From: Denitrobaculum tricleocarpae
GTDB taxonomy: Bacteria; Pseudomonadota; Alphaproteobacteria; Kiloniellales; Kiloniellaceae
Direction: 5' to 3'
Assembly (NCBI RefSeq): GCF_007004665.1
Contig: NZ_ML660060.1
Location: forward strand, 186,001 to 250,000
Length of the DNA: 64,000 nt
This document shows positions 49,744 through 58,363 of the stretch, piece by piece. Numbering within the stretch: the first letter of the stretch is position 1; each line of letters begins with the position of its first letter. The notes below the pieces were generated by a model, which was not told the origin of the DNA, searched no databases, and saw nothing but the letters and a program-made list of their open reading frames with translations. The position numbers were made by a program, and so were the translations under genes.

Positions 49744-50671
49744 TCGGAGACTGTCCGAAGTGCTGAACGTAGGCATGAGAGAGCGTAGCTGCGGAGCTGA
49801 AGCCACTGCGTGCCGCAATTTCGCTGAGACTCTGAGTTGTCTCCAGCAACAGGCCGCGCGCAAGGCCGAGCCGCAGGTGCAGGTAGTAGCGCTGCGGCGT
49901 GGTCTGCAGTTGGTCACGGAAGGAACGCTGCAACTCCCGCTGTGATGTGCCGACCGCCTTCGCGAGTGCACCAAGCTTCAGGGGCGTCTCAAGAGTATCC
50001 TGCATGACGGCTATGGCTTCGACCAGCTTCTGCGTCAGGCGCCCTGCGCCGCGCAGGGCCAGACCGGTCTGGGGGTCCTGAGCGGTGAGATGCTGATCGT
50101 AGATCAGAACGCCTGCCACATCGAGGGCCTGGGCTTCACCGTAATCCCTCGCGATGACCCGCAACATCAGGTCCAGTGTCGTGGTGGCACCACCCGCCGT
50201 GATACGGTTCTTCGCCATGACATAGCGGTCGGGAACCACTTCGATCTCGAGAAACTCTTCCGTGAAGGCTTCGAGTTCCTGCCAGTGGATGGTGGCCTTG
50301 TGACCGTCAAGAAGGCCGGCTGAGGCCAGCAGGTAGCTTCCGGTGTCCAGGCCCGCCAGAACGCAGCCGGCGCGCGCATGATACTGAAGCTCCTGCTTGA
50401 GCCTGCGCGATGCCTGGCGGCGGTAACCGTAACCGGCGACCACAAAGAGCATATCCGGCTTGCTCAGGCTGCTCAGTTTCTCATCCGCGGCAATGTTCAG
50501 ACCACTCGAGGTCGTGACCGGTTTGCCGTCCAGGGAAAGAAGCGACCAGTCGTAGAGCCGGGCTCCCGCGAAGTGATTGGCGGCGCGCAAAGGCTCGACA
50601 GCGTTCGCGAGGCAGAGATTGCTGAACTCAGGCAGCAGAAGAAATGCGTAGTGAAGTGGCTTGATCGGCAT
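49709..50671 (-). CDS. cdhR: GlxA/AraC-family regulator, CdhR-like (carnitine catabolism)
   Basis: A 320-residue regulator with an N-terminal DJ-1-like domain (YAFLLLPEFSNLCLANAVEPLRAANHF, elbow GLDTGSYLLASAGLLDGHKATIHW) and a C-terminal AraC domain (LGALAKAVGTSQRELQRSFRDQL, LSEIAARSGFSSAATLSHAYVQHFGQSP). The elbow lacks the nucleophile Cys, as in the GbdR/CdhR regulators of quaternary-amine catabolism. It is divergent from genes for dehydrocarnitine cleavage and carnitine dehydrogenase, whose shared upstream region holds two direct repeats. Ligand is probably carnitine or a product. Confidence 0.85.
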   Translation of the reverse strand: MPIKPLHYAFLLLPEFSNLCLANAVEPLRAANHFAGARLYDWSLLSLDGKPVTTSSGLNIAADEKLSSLSKPDMLFVVAGYGYRRQASRRLKQELQYHARAGCVLAGLDTGSYLLASAGLLDGHKATIHWQELEAFTEEFLEIEVVPDRYVMAKNRITAGGATTTLDLMLRVIARDYGEAQALDVAGVLIYDQHLTAQDPQTGLALRGAGRLTQKLVEAIAVMQDTLETPLKLGALAKAVGTSQRELQRSFRDQLQTTPQRYYLHLRLGLARGLLLETTQSLSEIAARSGFSSAATLSHAYVQHFGQSPISSRRTWRGSG

Positions 50672-50686
50672 GCTTTGGCGAATTTA

Positions 50687-50715
50687 ATACGATTCAGAAT
50701 GAAAATCATACGATT
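50687..50715. promoter_or_regulatory. candidate AraC-family binding site of the carnitine operon
   Basis: Two exact copies of ATACGATT, at 50687-50694 and 50708-50715, 21 bp apart (two helical turns), in the 92-bp region between the CdhR-like gene and the cdhC-like gene. Direct repeats at this spacing are the usual AraC-type site. Confidence 0.55.
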
Positions 50716-50763
50716 TTGGATTGAAGCTGCCGCTATATTCGGGAGGCAAGAGGGAGAAAGCTG

Positions 50764-51657
50764 ATGAACTGGGAAGTCTTTGTGACCTGTGCCGTGACCG
50801 GCGCTGCGGAATCCGCCGATAAAAGCGAGCATGTGCCGGTGACGCCGAAGGAAATCGCCGCCGCTGCCATTGAGGCGGCCAAATCGGGTGCTGCCATTGC
50901 ACATATCCATGTGCGCGATCCCGAAACCGGGCTGGGTTCCCGCGATCCCGAACTCTTCCGCGAGGTGGTCGAGCGTGTGCGGGAGGCGGACACGGACGTG
51001 GTGATCAATCTGACCGCGGGCATGGGCGGCGATGTGATCTTCGGCCCCGGTGAAGCCCCACTGCCCCTGAACCCGGAAGGCACCGATATGGTCGGCCCGC
51101 TGGAGCGCCTGGCGCATGTTGAGCAGTTACTGCCCGAGATCTGCACCCTTGATTGCGGGACCATGAATTTCCTGGCCGGCGACTACGTCATGACCAATAC
51201 ACCCTCTATGCTGAGGACCATGGCGCGCCGGGTTCAGGAGCTGGGTGTGCGGCCGGAGCTGGAAGTCTTCGACAGCGGCCATCTGGTTTTCGTCAAGCAT
51301 CTCATCTCCGAAGGGCTGCTTGACGACCCGATCATGATCCAGCTCTGCATGGGTATTCCCTACGGTGCGCCGGATGACCCCATGACTTTTCAGGCCCTGG
51401 TCAACGCCCTGCCCAAGGATGCGGTTTTCTCCGGCTTTTCCATTGGCCGCATGCAACTGCCCTTCGTGGCGCAGGCCGCGCTCTGCGGCGGCAACGTGCG
51501 GGTCGGGCTGGAGGATAATCTCTACCTGTCGCGCGGCGTAAAAGCGACCAACGGGTCGCTGGTGGAGCGGGCTGTCACCATCCTGGAGGGGATGAACGTC
51601 AAGCTGCTGGGACCCGACGAGGTGCGGTCGAAGCTGAAACTGGTCAAACGCGGCTGA
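50764..51657 (+). CDS. cdhC: 3-dehydrocarnitine:acetyl-CoA trimethylamine transferase (BKACE family)
   Basis: A 297-residue TIM-barrel enzyme of the beta-keto acid cleavage family (formerly DUF849). Visible landmarks: VTCAVTGA, the zinc-binding [48 protein letters not shown] and [12 protein letters not shown]. In carnitine degraders the enzyme reacts 3-dehydrocarnitine with acetyl-CoA to give betainyl-CoA and acetoacetate; the neighbouring carnitine dehydrogenase supports that substrate. ATG 50764 has GGGAGAAAG upstream. It forms an operon with the next gene, 40 bases on. Confidence 0.9.
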   Translation: MNWEVFVTCAVTGAAESADKSEHVPVTPKEIAAAAIEAAKSGAAIAHIHVRDPETGLGSRDPELFREVVERVREADTDVVINLTAGMGGDVIFGPGEAPLPLNPEGTDMVGPLERLAHVEQLLPEICTLDCGTMNFLAGDYVMTNTPSMLRTMARRVQELGVRPELEVFDSGHLVFVKHLISEGLLDDPIMIQLCMGIPYGAPDDPMTFQALVNALPKDAVFSGFSIGRMQLPFVAQAALCGGNVRVGLEDNLYLSRGVKATNGSLVERAVTILEGMNVKLLGPDEVRSKLKLVKRG

Positions 51658-51697
51658 AAACCAAAAGAGGCTGACAACCGCCAGGGAGAGATCCGCT

Positions 51698-53182
51698 ATG
51701 CGCGAAATTCAGAGAGTCGCCTTAATCGGCGGCGGCGTCATCGGTGCGGGCTGGGCCGCACGGTTCCTCTTTAACGGTATGGATGTGACCGTCGCCGATC
51801 CTGATCCAGAGGCGGAACGCAAGATCGGCGAGGTGATCGCCAATGCCCGCCGGGCGCAGAAGAAACTGACCTACAGCTCCGAGATCGCGGAGGGAACCCT
51901 CAGGGTGGTCAGTGATATCAAGGAAGCAGTCGGCAAGGCCGACTTTGTGCAGGAGAGCCTGCCCGAGCGTGAAGACCTGAAGATCGAGGTCCTGGCCCAG
52001 GTCAGCCAGGCGGTCGCCTCCGATGTGATCATCGGGTCCTCCACCTCCGGCCTCTTGCCCAGCCGCCTGCAAAGCAAGATGCAGAACCCGGAGCGGCTGG
52101 TTGTCGGGCATCCTTTCAACCCGGTTTATCTGCTACCTCTGGTCGAGGTCTGCGGCGGGGATCTGACCTCGGCGCAAAGCAAACAGGATGCCGCGGCGAT
52201 TTACGAATCACTTGGGATGAAGGCGTTGATCCTGCGCAAGGAAATAGACGGTTTTTTGGCGGACCGGTTGCTGGAGGCGGTCTGGCGCGAGTCGCTCTGG
52301 CTGGTCAATGATGGCATCGCGACGGTCGAGGAGATCGATGACTCCTTCCGCTACGGCGCAGGGCTGCGCTTCGCGTTCATGGGCTCCTTCCTGACCTACC
52401 GGCTTGCCGGGGGCGAGGCGGGCATGCGCCACTTCATGGAGCAGTTCGGGCCGGCTTTGAAGCTGCCTTGGACCAAACTCGAAGCGCCTGAACTGACCGA
52501 CGAGTTGATCCATAAGGTGGTGACCCAATCCGACGCGCAGGCCGCTGGTGTTTCGATCCGCGATTACGAGCGCAAGCGTGATGATTGCCTGGTCTCGATC
52601 CTTCAGAGCCTGCGCAAGAACGATTTTGCCGCCGGTTCCGTGCTGAAGGACTACGAGGCGAAGCTCTTCGGTCAGGCGCAGGTGCGGGTGATGGCGGCGG
52701 ACGACGATCTCAGTCAGCCGCTGGTCCTACTGCAGACGGCGGTCGATCCTGAGTGGGTCGATTACAACGGACATATGACGGAAAGCCGCTATCTGCAGGT
52801 CTTCGGAGAGGCTTCGGATGCCTTCTACCGCTACATCGGCGTGGACGCGGCCTATCTGGCGGCGGGGCACAGCTACTACACTGTCGAGACGCACATCATG
52901 CATCTGCTTGAAGTCCATGCCGAGGAACCGATCGAGGTGCAGACGCAGCTTTTAGGGCACGATGAAAAGCGCCTGCGGCTGTTTCACACGATCGTCCGTT
53001 GCGAAGACGGCGCGGAGTTGGCGACGGCGGAGCAGATGATGCTGCATGTGAATACCAGGGCGCAGAAGGCCTGCGCCGCTTTGCCCGAGGTGCTCGCGCC
53101 GGTAAAGGCGATCGCGGAAGCGCATGCCGAACTGGAGCAGCCCGGTGCAGCCGGCCGGCGTATCAAGGATCTGGCGGGCTAA
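51698..53182 (+). CDS. L-carnitine dehydrogenase / betainyl-CoA thioesterase fusion
   Basis: A 494-residue bifunctional protein. Residues 1-320 are a 3-hydroxyacyl-CoA-dehydrogenase-type domain: VALIGGGVIGAGWAARFLFNGMDVTVAD (NAD site), EDLKIEVLAQVSQAV, PERLVVGHPFNPVYLLPLVEVCGG (catalytic His region). Residues about 344-470 are a hotdog thioesterase (PEWVDYNGHMTESRYLQVFGEASD, TVETHIMHL). The same fusion is known in rhizobia and relatives as CdhA plus CdhB. It would oxidise L-carnitine and, after BKACE action, hydrolyse betainyl-CoA to glycine betaine. The stop overlaps the convergent Rieske gene by four bases. Confidence 0.93.
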   Translation: MREIQRVALIGGGVIGAGWAARFLFNGMDVTVADPDPEAERKIGEVIANARRAQKKLTYSSEIAEGTLRVVSDIKEAVGKADFVQESLPEREDLKIEVLAQVSQAVASDVIIGSSTSGLLPSRLQSKMQNPERLVVGHPFNPVYLLPLVEVCGGDLTSAQSKQDAAAIYESLGMKALILRKEIDGFLADRLLEAVWRESLWLVNDGIATVEEIDDSFRYGAGLRFAFMGSFLTYRLAGGEAGMRHFMEQFGPALKLPWTKLEAPELTDELIHKVVTQSDAQAAGVSIRDYERKRDDCLVSILQSLRKNDFAAGSVLKDYEAKLFGQAQVRVMAADDDLSQPLVLLQTAVDPEWVDYNGHMTESRYLQVFGEASDAFYRYIGVDAAYLAAGHSYYTVETHIMHLLEVHAEEPIEVQTQLLGHDEKRLRLFHTIVRCEDGAELATAEQMMLHVNTRAQKACAALPEVLAPVKAIAEAHAELEQPGAAGRRIKDLAG

Positions 53183-54369
53183 GCCTGGTACCCGCTGTAC
53201 TGACTCGCGACCCAGGCATGGAAGGCATGGGTCGCGCTATCCATGACCGGGGAGAGGGTGCCGCCATCGAAATCCGGCGCGTGCCGGCCGCGCTGCATGC
53301 CTTCCACCACGCCGATATCCTCGATGAAGATGCCTTTCCACATTTCGCTGTTGCGCTGGCGCAAATCCTGCCAGGGTGCCTCCGTCATCTCCGGTGAGGT
53401 GTAGTAGATCTCGACCCGCTCCAGCGTTCTGTCGTGAGACAAGGGATCTAGCAGGATTGCGTAAAAGTGATCCTTGTGAATTCCCAGCAGAACATTGGGA
53501 TAGAGTGCGATGTACTCGGCGCAGGTGGACCATTTTTCCGGCAGGTTTCTGAAGTGGGCGAAGCTGCGGCCTGAATCGTCGAGCTTCGGATTGTAGACGG
53601 TCGTTCCCTGGCCGGAAAACTGGCCCTCCTCAATAATGTTGTAGTGATCCTCGAGCCGCGAGTAGCTGTTAAGGCCCGGATGGATCCAGGGCAGATGGTA
53701 ACTCTCACAGTAGTTCTCGATGGCGAGCTTCCAGTTGCTCTTCACTGTCAAACTGAAGGAGGACTCCGGGCCACCGTGATAAACCCTTTGCCCTTCGAAT
53801 TCCGACCAGCGCTCGGTCAGTGTCTTGGTGGCGGTCTCGAAGCCCGGTGCATCGCCCGAGAGATTGACGAAGATGAGGTCCATCCAGACGGTCGAGCGCA
53901 CCTCGTAGAGGCCGAGTTCGCTCTTGGTCACGGCGGGGTGGTCGTTCCGGCCCGGGCCGCCCAGATGCGGAGTTGTCTTGAGTTCACCGTCCAGACTGTA
54001 GCACCAGGAGTGATAGGGGCAGCGGATCACGCCGCGGAAGTTGGCCGGCTCATCGACCAGGATCATGCCCCGGTGGCGGCAGACATTTTGGAAGACCCTG
54101 ATGCACCCTGTCCTGTCACGCAGGAGCAGCAGCGGAATTCCCAGAAAGGTGACCGGTTTGGCATCGCCGGCCTGCGGGATTTCCTTACCGAAGCCGATGC
54201 AGGACCAGTTCGGCGAAAATACCCGTTTTTTCTCTTCCTCGAAGATTGATGCGTCCGTGTAGAAGGCGTTTGGCAAACATCCGCCCTCGGCCACTCGGGT
54301 GAGGCCGGGCGCCGGGGGTGAAATCGGGAGCCGGGCATGATTCAGATCCGAAGTTTCCGCCAATTTCAT
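53179..54369 (-). CDS. Rieske non-heme iron oxygenase, quaternary-amine (GbcA-like) type
   Basis: A 396-residue oxygenase alpha subunit. The Rieske cluster is C97-x-H99 and C117-x2-H120 (VCRHRG, CPYHSWCYSLDG). The mononuclear iron site has ENYCESYHLPWIHP: His225 and His230, with Glu222 in the bridging position where ring-hydroxylating dioxygenases have Asp. Glu there is the mark of carnitine, stachydrine and related quaternary-amine oxygenases. Context predicts demethylation of glycine betaine to dimethylglycine. ATG 54369 follows GGGGAGG. The reductase partner is not in the window. Confidence 0.88.
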   Translation of the reverse strand: MKLAETSDLNHARLPISPPAPGLTRVAEGGCLPNAFYTDASIFEEEKKRVFSPNWSCIGFGKEIPQAGDAKPVTFLGIPLLLLRDRTGCIRVFQNVCRHRGMILVDEPANFRGVIRCPYHSWCYSLDGELKTTPHLGGPGRNDHPAVTKSELGLYEVRSTVWMDLIFVNLSGDAPGFETATKTLTERWSEFEGQRVYHGGPESSFSLTVKSNWKLAIENYCESYHLPWIHPGLNSYSRLEDHYNIIEEGQFSGQGTTVYNPKLDDSGRSFAHFRNLPEKWSTCAEYIALYPNVLLGIHKDHFYAILLDPLSHDRTLERVEIYYTSPEMTEAPWQDLRQRNSEMWKGIFIEDIGVVEGMQRGRHAPDFDGGTLSPVMDSATHAFHAWVASQYSGYQA

Positions 54370-54573
54370 GAGTGCCTCCCCTCGTTTCGGTCCGGTTGAC
54401 GAGCGTGGTCTGTTTTGACTGTTACAGAACGGCAAACAAGGCGTCGGGATCAATAGGCCAAATGGTCATGTATCGGATGATCTGAGATCAACAAACGCGA
54501 CTTCAACTCAATTGAAGCCGCTCAACTGAAGCCGTTGTCGTCAAGCCTCTCGGCCAGCCCTGTGCTGGGGTAC

Positions 54574-55500
54574 TCAGGACGCGGCTGTTGCACGGCTGGC
54601 GGCCTGCTCGGCGGTATGGAGCAGCCAGTCCATGAGCATCTGAGCGTGTCCGGTCAGATTCCGGCTGGCGTTACTGGTCACGTAAAACGCACCCGGAGCC
54701 GTGATCTCAAGCCTGGTGAGACGTGTAAGCTTACCCGAGTCGAGAAGTGGCTTCACCAGACTGTTCCAGCCCAGCGCTACGCCAAGGTTGTCCTGCGCGG
54801 CCTGAAGCGCGATGAAGTAGTTGTTGAAGCGGCGGGTGTCGAGGTTTTGAGGCGTCTGGCCCTGACGCTGAAACCATTCGGTCCAGTCGGTCCACTCGGG
54901 ATCAACGCCATCCATAACCAGGAGAGGGAGTCCGGTGACGCCCTCAAGATCTCTGGTGGGGTGCGCCTGGGCAAAGTCCGGGCCACAAACCGGGTAGATG
55001 CGGTCGTCGAAGAGTTTGAGTGCCCGCTCATCCGGCCAGACGCCTTTGCCGTATCGCACACGGATATCAACTTCCGAGGTCCGCAGCTCATGAGCCCGGT
55101 CGGCAATGACATGGTTCAGCGTGATCTCCGGATGGCTTCGCGCGAAACCGCCCAATCGCGGCATGAGCCAGAGAGAGGCGAAGGCCGTTGTTGCACCGAT
55201 GGTAACCGACGCGCGGCGTTCCCTGTTCCTGATGTCCTGGTAGGTCTGAGAGATCTGACTGAAGCCCTGGGCGAGGATGTTGTAGAGCTTGGTGCCCTCC
55301 GCTGTCAGAACAACGCCCCGATGAACCCTCTGGAACAAAGGCAATCCGATGTCAGCTTCCAGCGCTTTGATCTGCCGGCTGACAGCGCCCGGTGTGACAT
55401 TGAGTTCATGGGCGGCGCGCTTGAAACTCAAGTGCCGGGCCGAAGCTTCAAAGGCAGCGAGGCTGGTCAGGGATGGAAGCTCGTAATACTGCCGGGGCAT
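54574..55500 (-). CDS. LysR-family regulator, GcvA-like
   Basis: A 308-residue LTTR starting LPSLTSLAAFEASARHLSFKRAAHELNVTPGAVSRQIKALE, the GcvA/AmpR subgroup signature, with PLFQRVHRGVVLTAEG closing the winged helix. The effector domain has WLMPRLGGFARSHPEI and the subgroup motif DIRVRYGKG. It lies upstream of the Rieske oxygenase on the same strand with a 204-bp gap and may control that gene or the distant flavoenzyme. Confidence 0.93.
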   Translation of the reverse strand: MPRQYYELPSLTSLAAFEASARHLSFKRAAHELNVTPGAVSRQIKALEADIGLPLFQRVHRGVVLTAEGTKLYNILAQGFSQISQTYQDIRNRERRASVTIGATTAFASLWLMPRLGGFARSHPEITLNHVIADRAHELRTSEVDIRVRYGKGVWPDERALKLFDDRIYPVCGPDFAQAHPTRDLEGVTGLPLLVMDGVDPEWTDWTEWFQRQGQTPQNLDTRRFNNYFIALQAAQDNLGVALGWNSLVKPLLDSGKLTRLTRLEITAPGAFYVTSNASRNLTGHAQMLMDWLLHTAEQAASRATAAS

Positions 55501-55677
55501 TCTGCGCGGTCTCGTGTTCGTGGCACCGATTTCATCGTTCGGATCCTGTCATTGGAGGCTCGTTTGGAATTCCGGTCAATAGCCGGATGAAGAGCACCTT
55601 GACTTGGGCATTCAGTCCTGCCCCGAACCCGGTTGTCGCCGCTGTTGCGGGCACTTGGCTTCCCGAGGCCCCGGACA

Positions 55678-56559
55678 TCAGCCGTGGCTCGCGAAGTCCG
55701 GTTTCGCGCCGCCGAGGGCAGTGGTGATTTCTGCAGCCGCTTTGACAATAAGGCCGCCCAAGACCTGCACCCGTTCGTCCGTCAAACGCGCGGTCGGGCC
55801 GGACAAGGAGATGGCGGCCAGGGGGTGGCCATATTCGTCGTAGATAACGGCCGCGACACAGCGCAGCCCGATTGCGTTCTCTTCGTCATCGAAGGCATAG
55901 CCCCGCTGCCTTGCCAGACTGAGCGCCTGGCGCAACCGCACCGGTGTATCGATTGTCTTTTCGGTGTAGCGGCCGAGGCCCCGGCGTTGGACGATCCTGT
56001 TGACCTCCATATCCGGCAGGCCCGAGAGCAGCGCCTTGCCGACCCCGGAACAGTGAAGGGCCACGCGGCCGCCGGGTTTCGCGATGGCCCGCATCATCTG
56101 CCGGCATTCCACCTGTCCCAGATAAATCGCCTCTCCCTGGTCTTCCACCGCGAGATTGACGGTTTCACCGCTGTCTTCCATCAGGTTGCGCATGTGTGGT
56201 CGCGACATGGCGACCAGATCACGCGATCTGACAAAGGCGTTGCCCACGACAAAAGCCTGCACGCCGACCAGCCAGACGCTGCGCTCCAGATCAAAACGGA
56301 CAAAGCGTTCTTCCTGCAGGGTGGTCAAGAGCCGGTGTGTTGTTGAGGGAGCCAGTCCGACTTTCTGGGCGAGATCGCTCAGGCTCAGGCCATAGTCTTC
56401 GTCGGTCAAGGCATTCAGAAGTGAAATCGCACGCGCCAGCGACTGAACCTGGCCGCTGCGGCGGCGGGCTGATCCCTCCTGCTTGGCCGGGCTTTCCTTT
56501 GCCGCCGTACCCCGGCTGCGACCTTTACGGCGTTGTTGGGAAGCTGGGCTCTTCGCCAT
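55678..56559 (-). CDS. IclR-family transcriptional regulator
   Basis: A 293-residue protein. A basic, low-complexity N-terminal 35 residues precede the IclR winged helix (VQSLARAISLLNALTDEDYGLSLSDLAQKVGLAPSTTHRLLTTLQEERFV), then the GAF-like effector domain (LHCSGVGKALLSGLPD, RGYAFDDEENAIGLRCVAAVIYDEYGHPLAAISLSGP). ATG 56559 is chosen over a frame extending 24 codons upstream. Divergent from the solute-binding protein gene at 57136 across 576 bp; it may regulate transport or betaine catabolism. Confidence 0.93.
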   Translation of the reverse strand: MAKSPASQQRRKGRSRGTAAKESPAKQEGSARRRSGQVQSLARAISLLNALTDEDYGLSLSDLAQKVGLAPSTTHRLLTTLQEERFVRFDLERSVWLVGVQAFVVGNAFVRSRDLVAMSRPHMRNLMEDSGETVNLAVEDQGEAIYLGQVECRQMMRAIAKPGGRVALHCSGVGKALLSGLPDMEVNRIVQRRGLGRYTEKTIDTPVRLRQALSLARQRGYAFDDEENAIGLRCVAAVIYDEYGHPLAAISLSGPTARLTDERVQVLGGLIVKAAAEITTALGGAKPDFASHG

Positions 56560-57135
56560 CCCCGATCCTGTCTCCGTCCAGTCTGTCTGTTGCAATAGGC
56601 ATGGTGAGCCCGCGCATACGGCAGTCCGCAAAGCCGGCTCATGAATAGCGGTATCGTATGACCGGCGCGATTGCCAGAGGTGATTCGTTCACACCACGCA
56701 ACATCCCCCGATAATCAACATGATTACAGCGACATAGCTGAAGTGTCTTTGTCGGTTTTGCTTGTAACTGCAAGTAGTAGGCCAGTCACAATCTACTTTT
56801 TGGGGTCAAGTTAACTGCGATTTAAGAAAATAAGGCGAAATTTGTGTGAATTCAGATCGAAGGTTCGAAGTGTAGGGAAACAAATAATTTACTGAAATCT
56901 GAAGCGGCGAATCCCGACATGCGTCATCGTTTTTGTTCTCCACGGATTAACTCTCTGATTTTGCTTAATAAGCGGTCAAGAAACGCGTGTAGGCAAAGCA
57001 AGCACTCTACCTCGAGGTGGAACGAACAGGTGGAGTGGGGGGCAAGCAGAAGCCACTGCGCATAAAGGTTCTTGTTCGCATCACTTGGCAATCATCCACC
57101 GAAGCGGGGGGTGAACCAACAATTGGAGATAGTCT
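56560..57135. other. long AT-rich leader of the solute-binding protein gene
   Basis: No coding frame is convincing. From about 56740 the DNA is AT-rich with several short dyads (for example CTTG/CAAG around 56762 and ACCTCGAGGT at 57009-57018). It likely holds promoters for the IclR gene and the solute-binding protein gene, and a long 5' leader for the latter. GGAGA sits just ahead of ATG 57136. Confidence 0.5.
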
Positions 57136-58296
57136 ATGAAGAAAATCCTCGTACCTCTCGCGGCAGCCGGCCTTCTCGCCGGTGTTGGCGCTGTAAACGC
57201 AGAAACGCCCGGCGTTTCGGCTGACCGCATCATCATGGGCCAATCCGCCGCTTTCGGTGGTCCGGCTGCTGCGCTCGGCACCGGCATGAACCATGGCCTG
57301 ATGGCAGCGTTCCAGGAGATCAACAAGGCCGGTGGCGTTCATGGCCGTCAGCTGGAAGTCAAGCAGATGGACGATGGCTATGAGCCGGATCGTTCGATCG
57401 CCAACACCCGTCAGCTGATCGAGCAGGACAACGTGTTCGCTCTGATCGGCGCTGTGGGCACGCCGACTTCCAAGGCGACGCAGCCGATTGCAACCGAAGC
57501 CGGCGTTCCCTTTATCGGTCCCTTCACCGGTGCAGGCTTCCTGCGTGACCCGAACAACAGCAACGTGATCAACGTGCGTGCGACCTACGACCAGGAGACT
57601 GAGACCTGGATCAAGCACCTGACCGAAGACCTCGGCATCAAAAAGGTTGCCATTCTCTATCAGGATGACGGTTTCGGCCGTGTCGGCCTGTCCGGCGTGA
57701 AGAAAGCTCTGGAAGCCCGCGGCATGTCGCTGGTTGCCGAAGGCACTTACAAGCGTAACACCGTCGCCGTGAAATCCGCTTTGCTGGAAATACGTAAGGC
57801 CGAGCCGGAAGCGGTTGTGATGGTCGGCGCTTACAAGCCCCTGGCTGAGTTCGTTAAGCTTTCAAAGAAGCTGAAGATGGATCCGGTTTTCGTGACCATC
57901 TCCTTCGTCGGTTCCACCGCGCTTGCCAACGAGCTGGGCGATCAGGGTGAAGGCGTTGTCATCAGCCAGGTCGTGCCGTTCCCGCAGGACACGACGATCC
58001 CGCTGGTTGCCGACTACCACAAAGCTCTGAAGGCCTACGATCCTTCGCTGGAGCCTGGCTTCGTGTCGCTCGAGGGCTACATGGTCGGTCGTCTGACGAT
58101 CATGGCGCTTCAGGAAGCCGGCAAGGAACTCTCGCGCGAGAACTTCCTGAGCTCGGTTTACGGCACGGGTTCGTTCGATCTGGGTGGTGCCACGCTGAAC
58201 TACGGCAATGGTGACAACCAGGGCATGGACAACGTCTTCCTGACGGTGATCCAGCCGGACGGGAGCTTCAAGGCCGTTGAGACCTTGACCCGCTAA
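57136..58296 (+). CDS. ABC transporter solute-binding protein (LivK/amide-type)
   Basis: A 386-residue periplasmic type-1 binding protein with a clear signal peptide (MKKILVPLAAAGLLAGVGAVNA). Landmarks are IIMGQSAAFGGPAAALGTGMNHGLMAAF, VHGRQLEVKQMDDGYEPDRSIANTRQLI, VFALIGAVGTPTSKATQPIA, VAILYQDDGFGRVG and VSLEGYMVGRLTIMAL. The family binds amino acids, amides, urea or similar. No permease or ATPase gene is near. A strong terminator and then a chemoreceptor gene follow directly, suggesting a role in chemotactic sensing rather than, or besides, uptake. Codon use looks like a highly expressed gene. Confidence 0.92.
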   Translation: MKKILVPLAAAGLLAGVGAVNAETPGVSADRIIMGQSAAFGGPAAALGTGMNHGLMAAFQEINKAGGVHGRQLEVKQMDDGYEPDRSIANTRQLIEQDNVFALIGAVGTPTSKATQPIATEAGVPFIGPFTGAGFLRDPNNSNVINVRATYDQETETWIKHLTEDLGIKKVAILYQDDGFGRVGLSGVKKALEARGMSLVAEGTYKRNTVAVKSALLEIRKAEPEAVVMVGAYKPLAEFVKLSKKLKMDPVFVTISFVGSTALANELGDQGEGVVISQVVPFPQDTTIPLVADYHKALKAYDPSLEPGFVSLEGYMVGRLTIMALQEAGKELSRENFLSSVYGTGSFDLGGATLNYGNGDNQGMDNVFLTVIQPDGSFKAVETLTR

Positions 58297-58309
58297 ACCA
58301 AAGTGTGTG

Positions 58310-58342
58310 CCCGGGTGACCATTGGGTCACCCGGGTTTTTTT
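58310..58342 (+). terminator. intrinsic terminator between the solute-binding protein and chemoreceptor genes
   Basis: Perfect 11-bp stem CCCGGGTGACC / GGTCACCCGGG with a 4-base loop and seven T residues, 13 bases after the stop. The chemoreceptor ATG is 22 bases further, so its expression may rely on read-through. Confidence 0.93.
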
Positions 58343-58363
58343 CCTGCGAGGTGGAGCTTCAGG

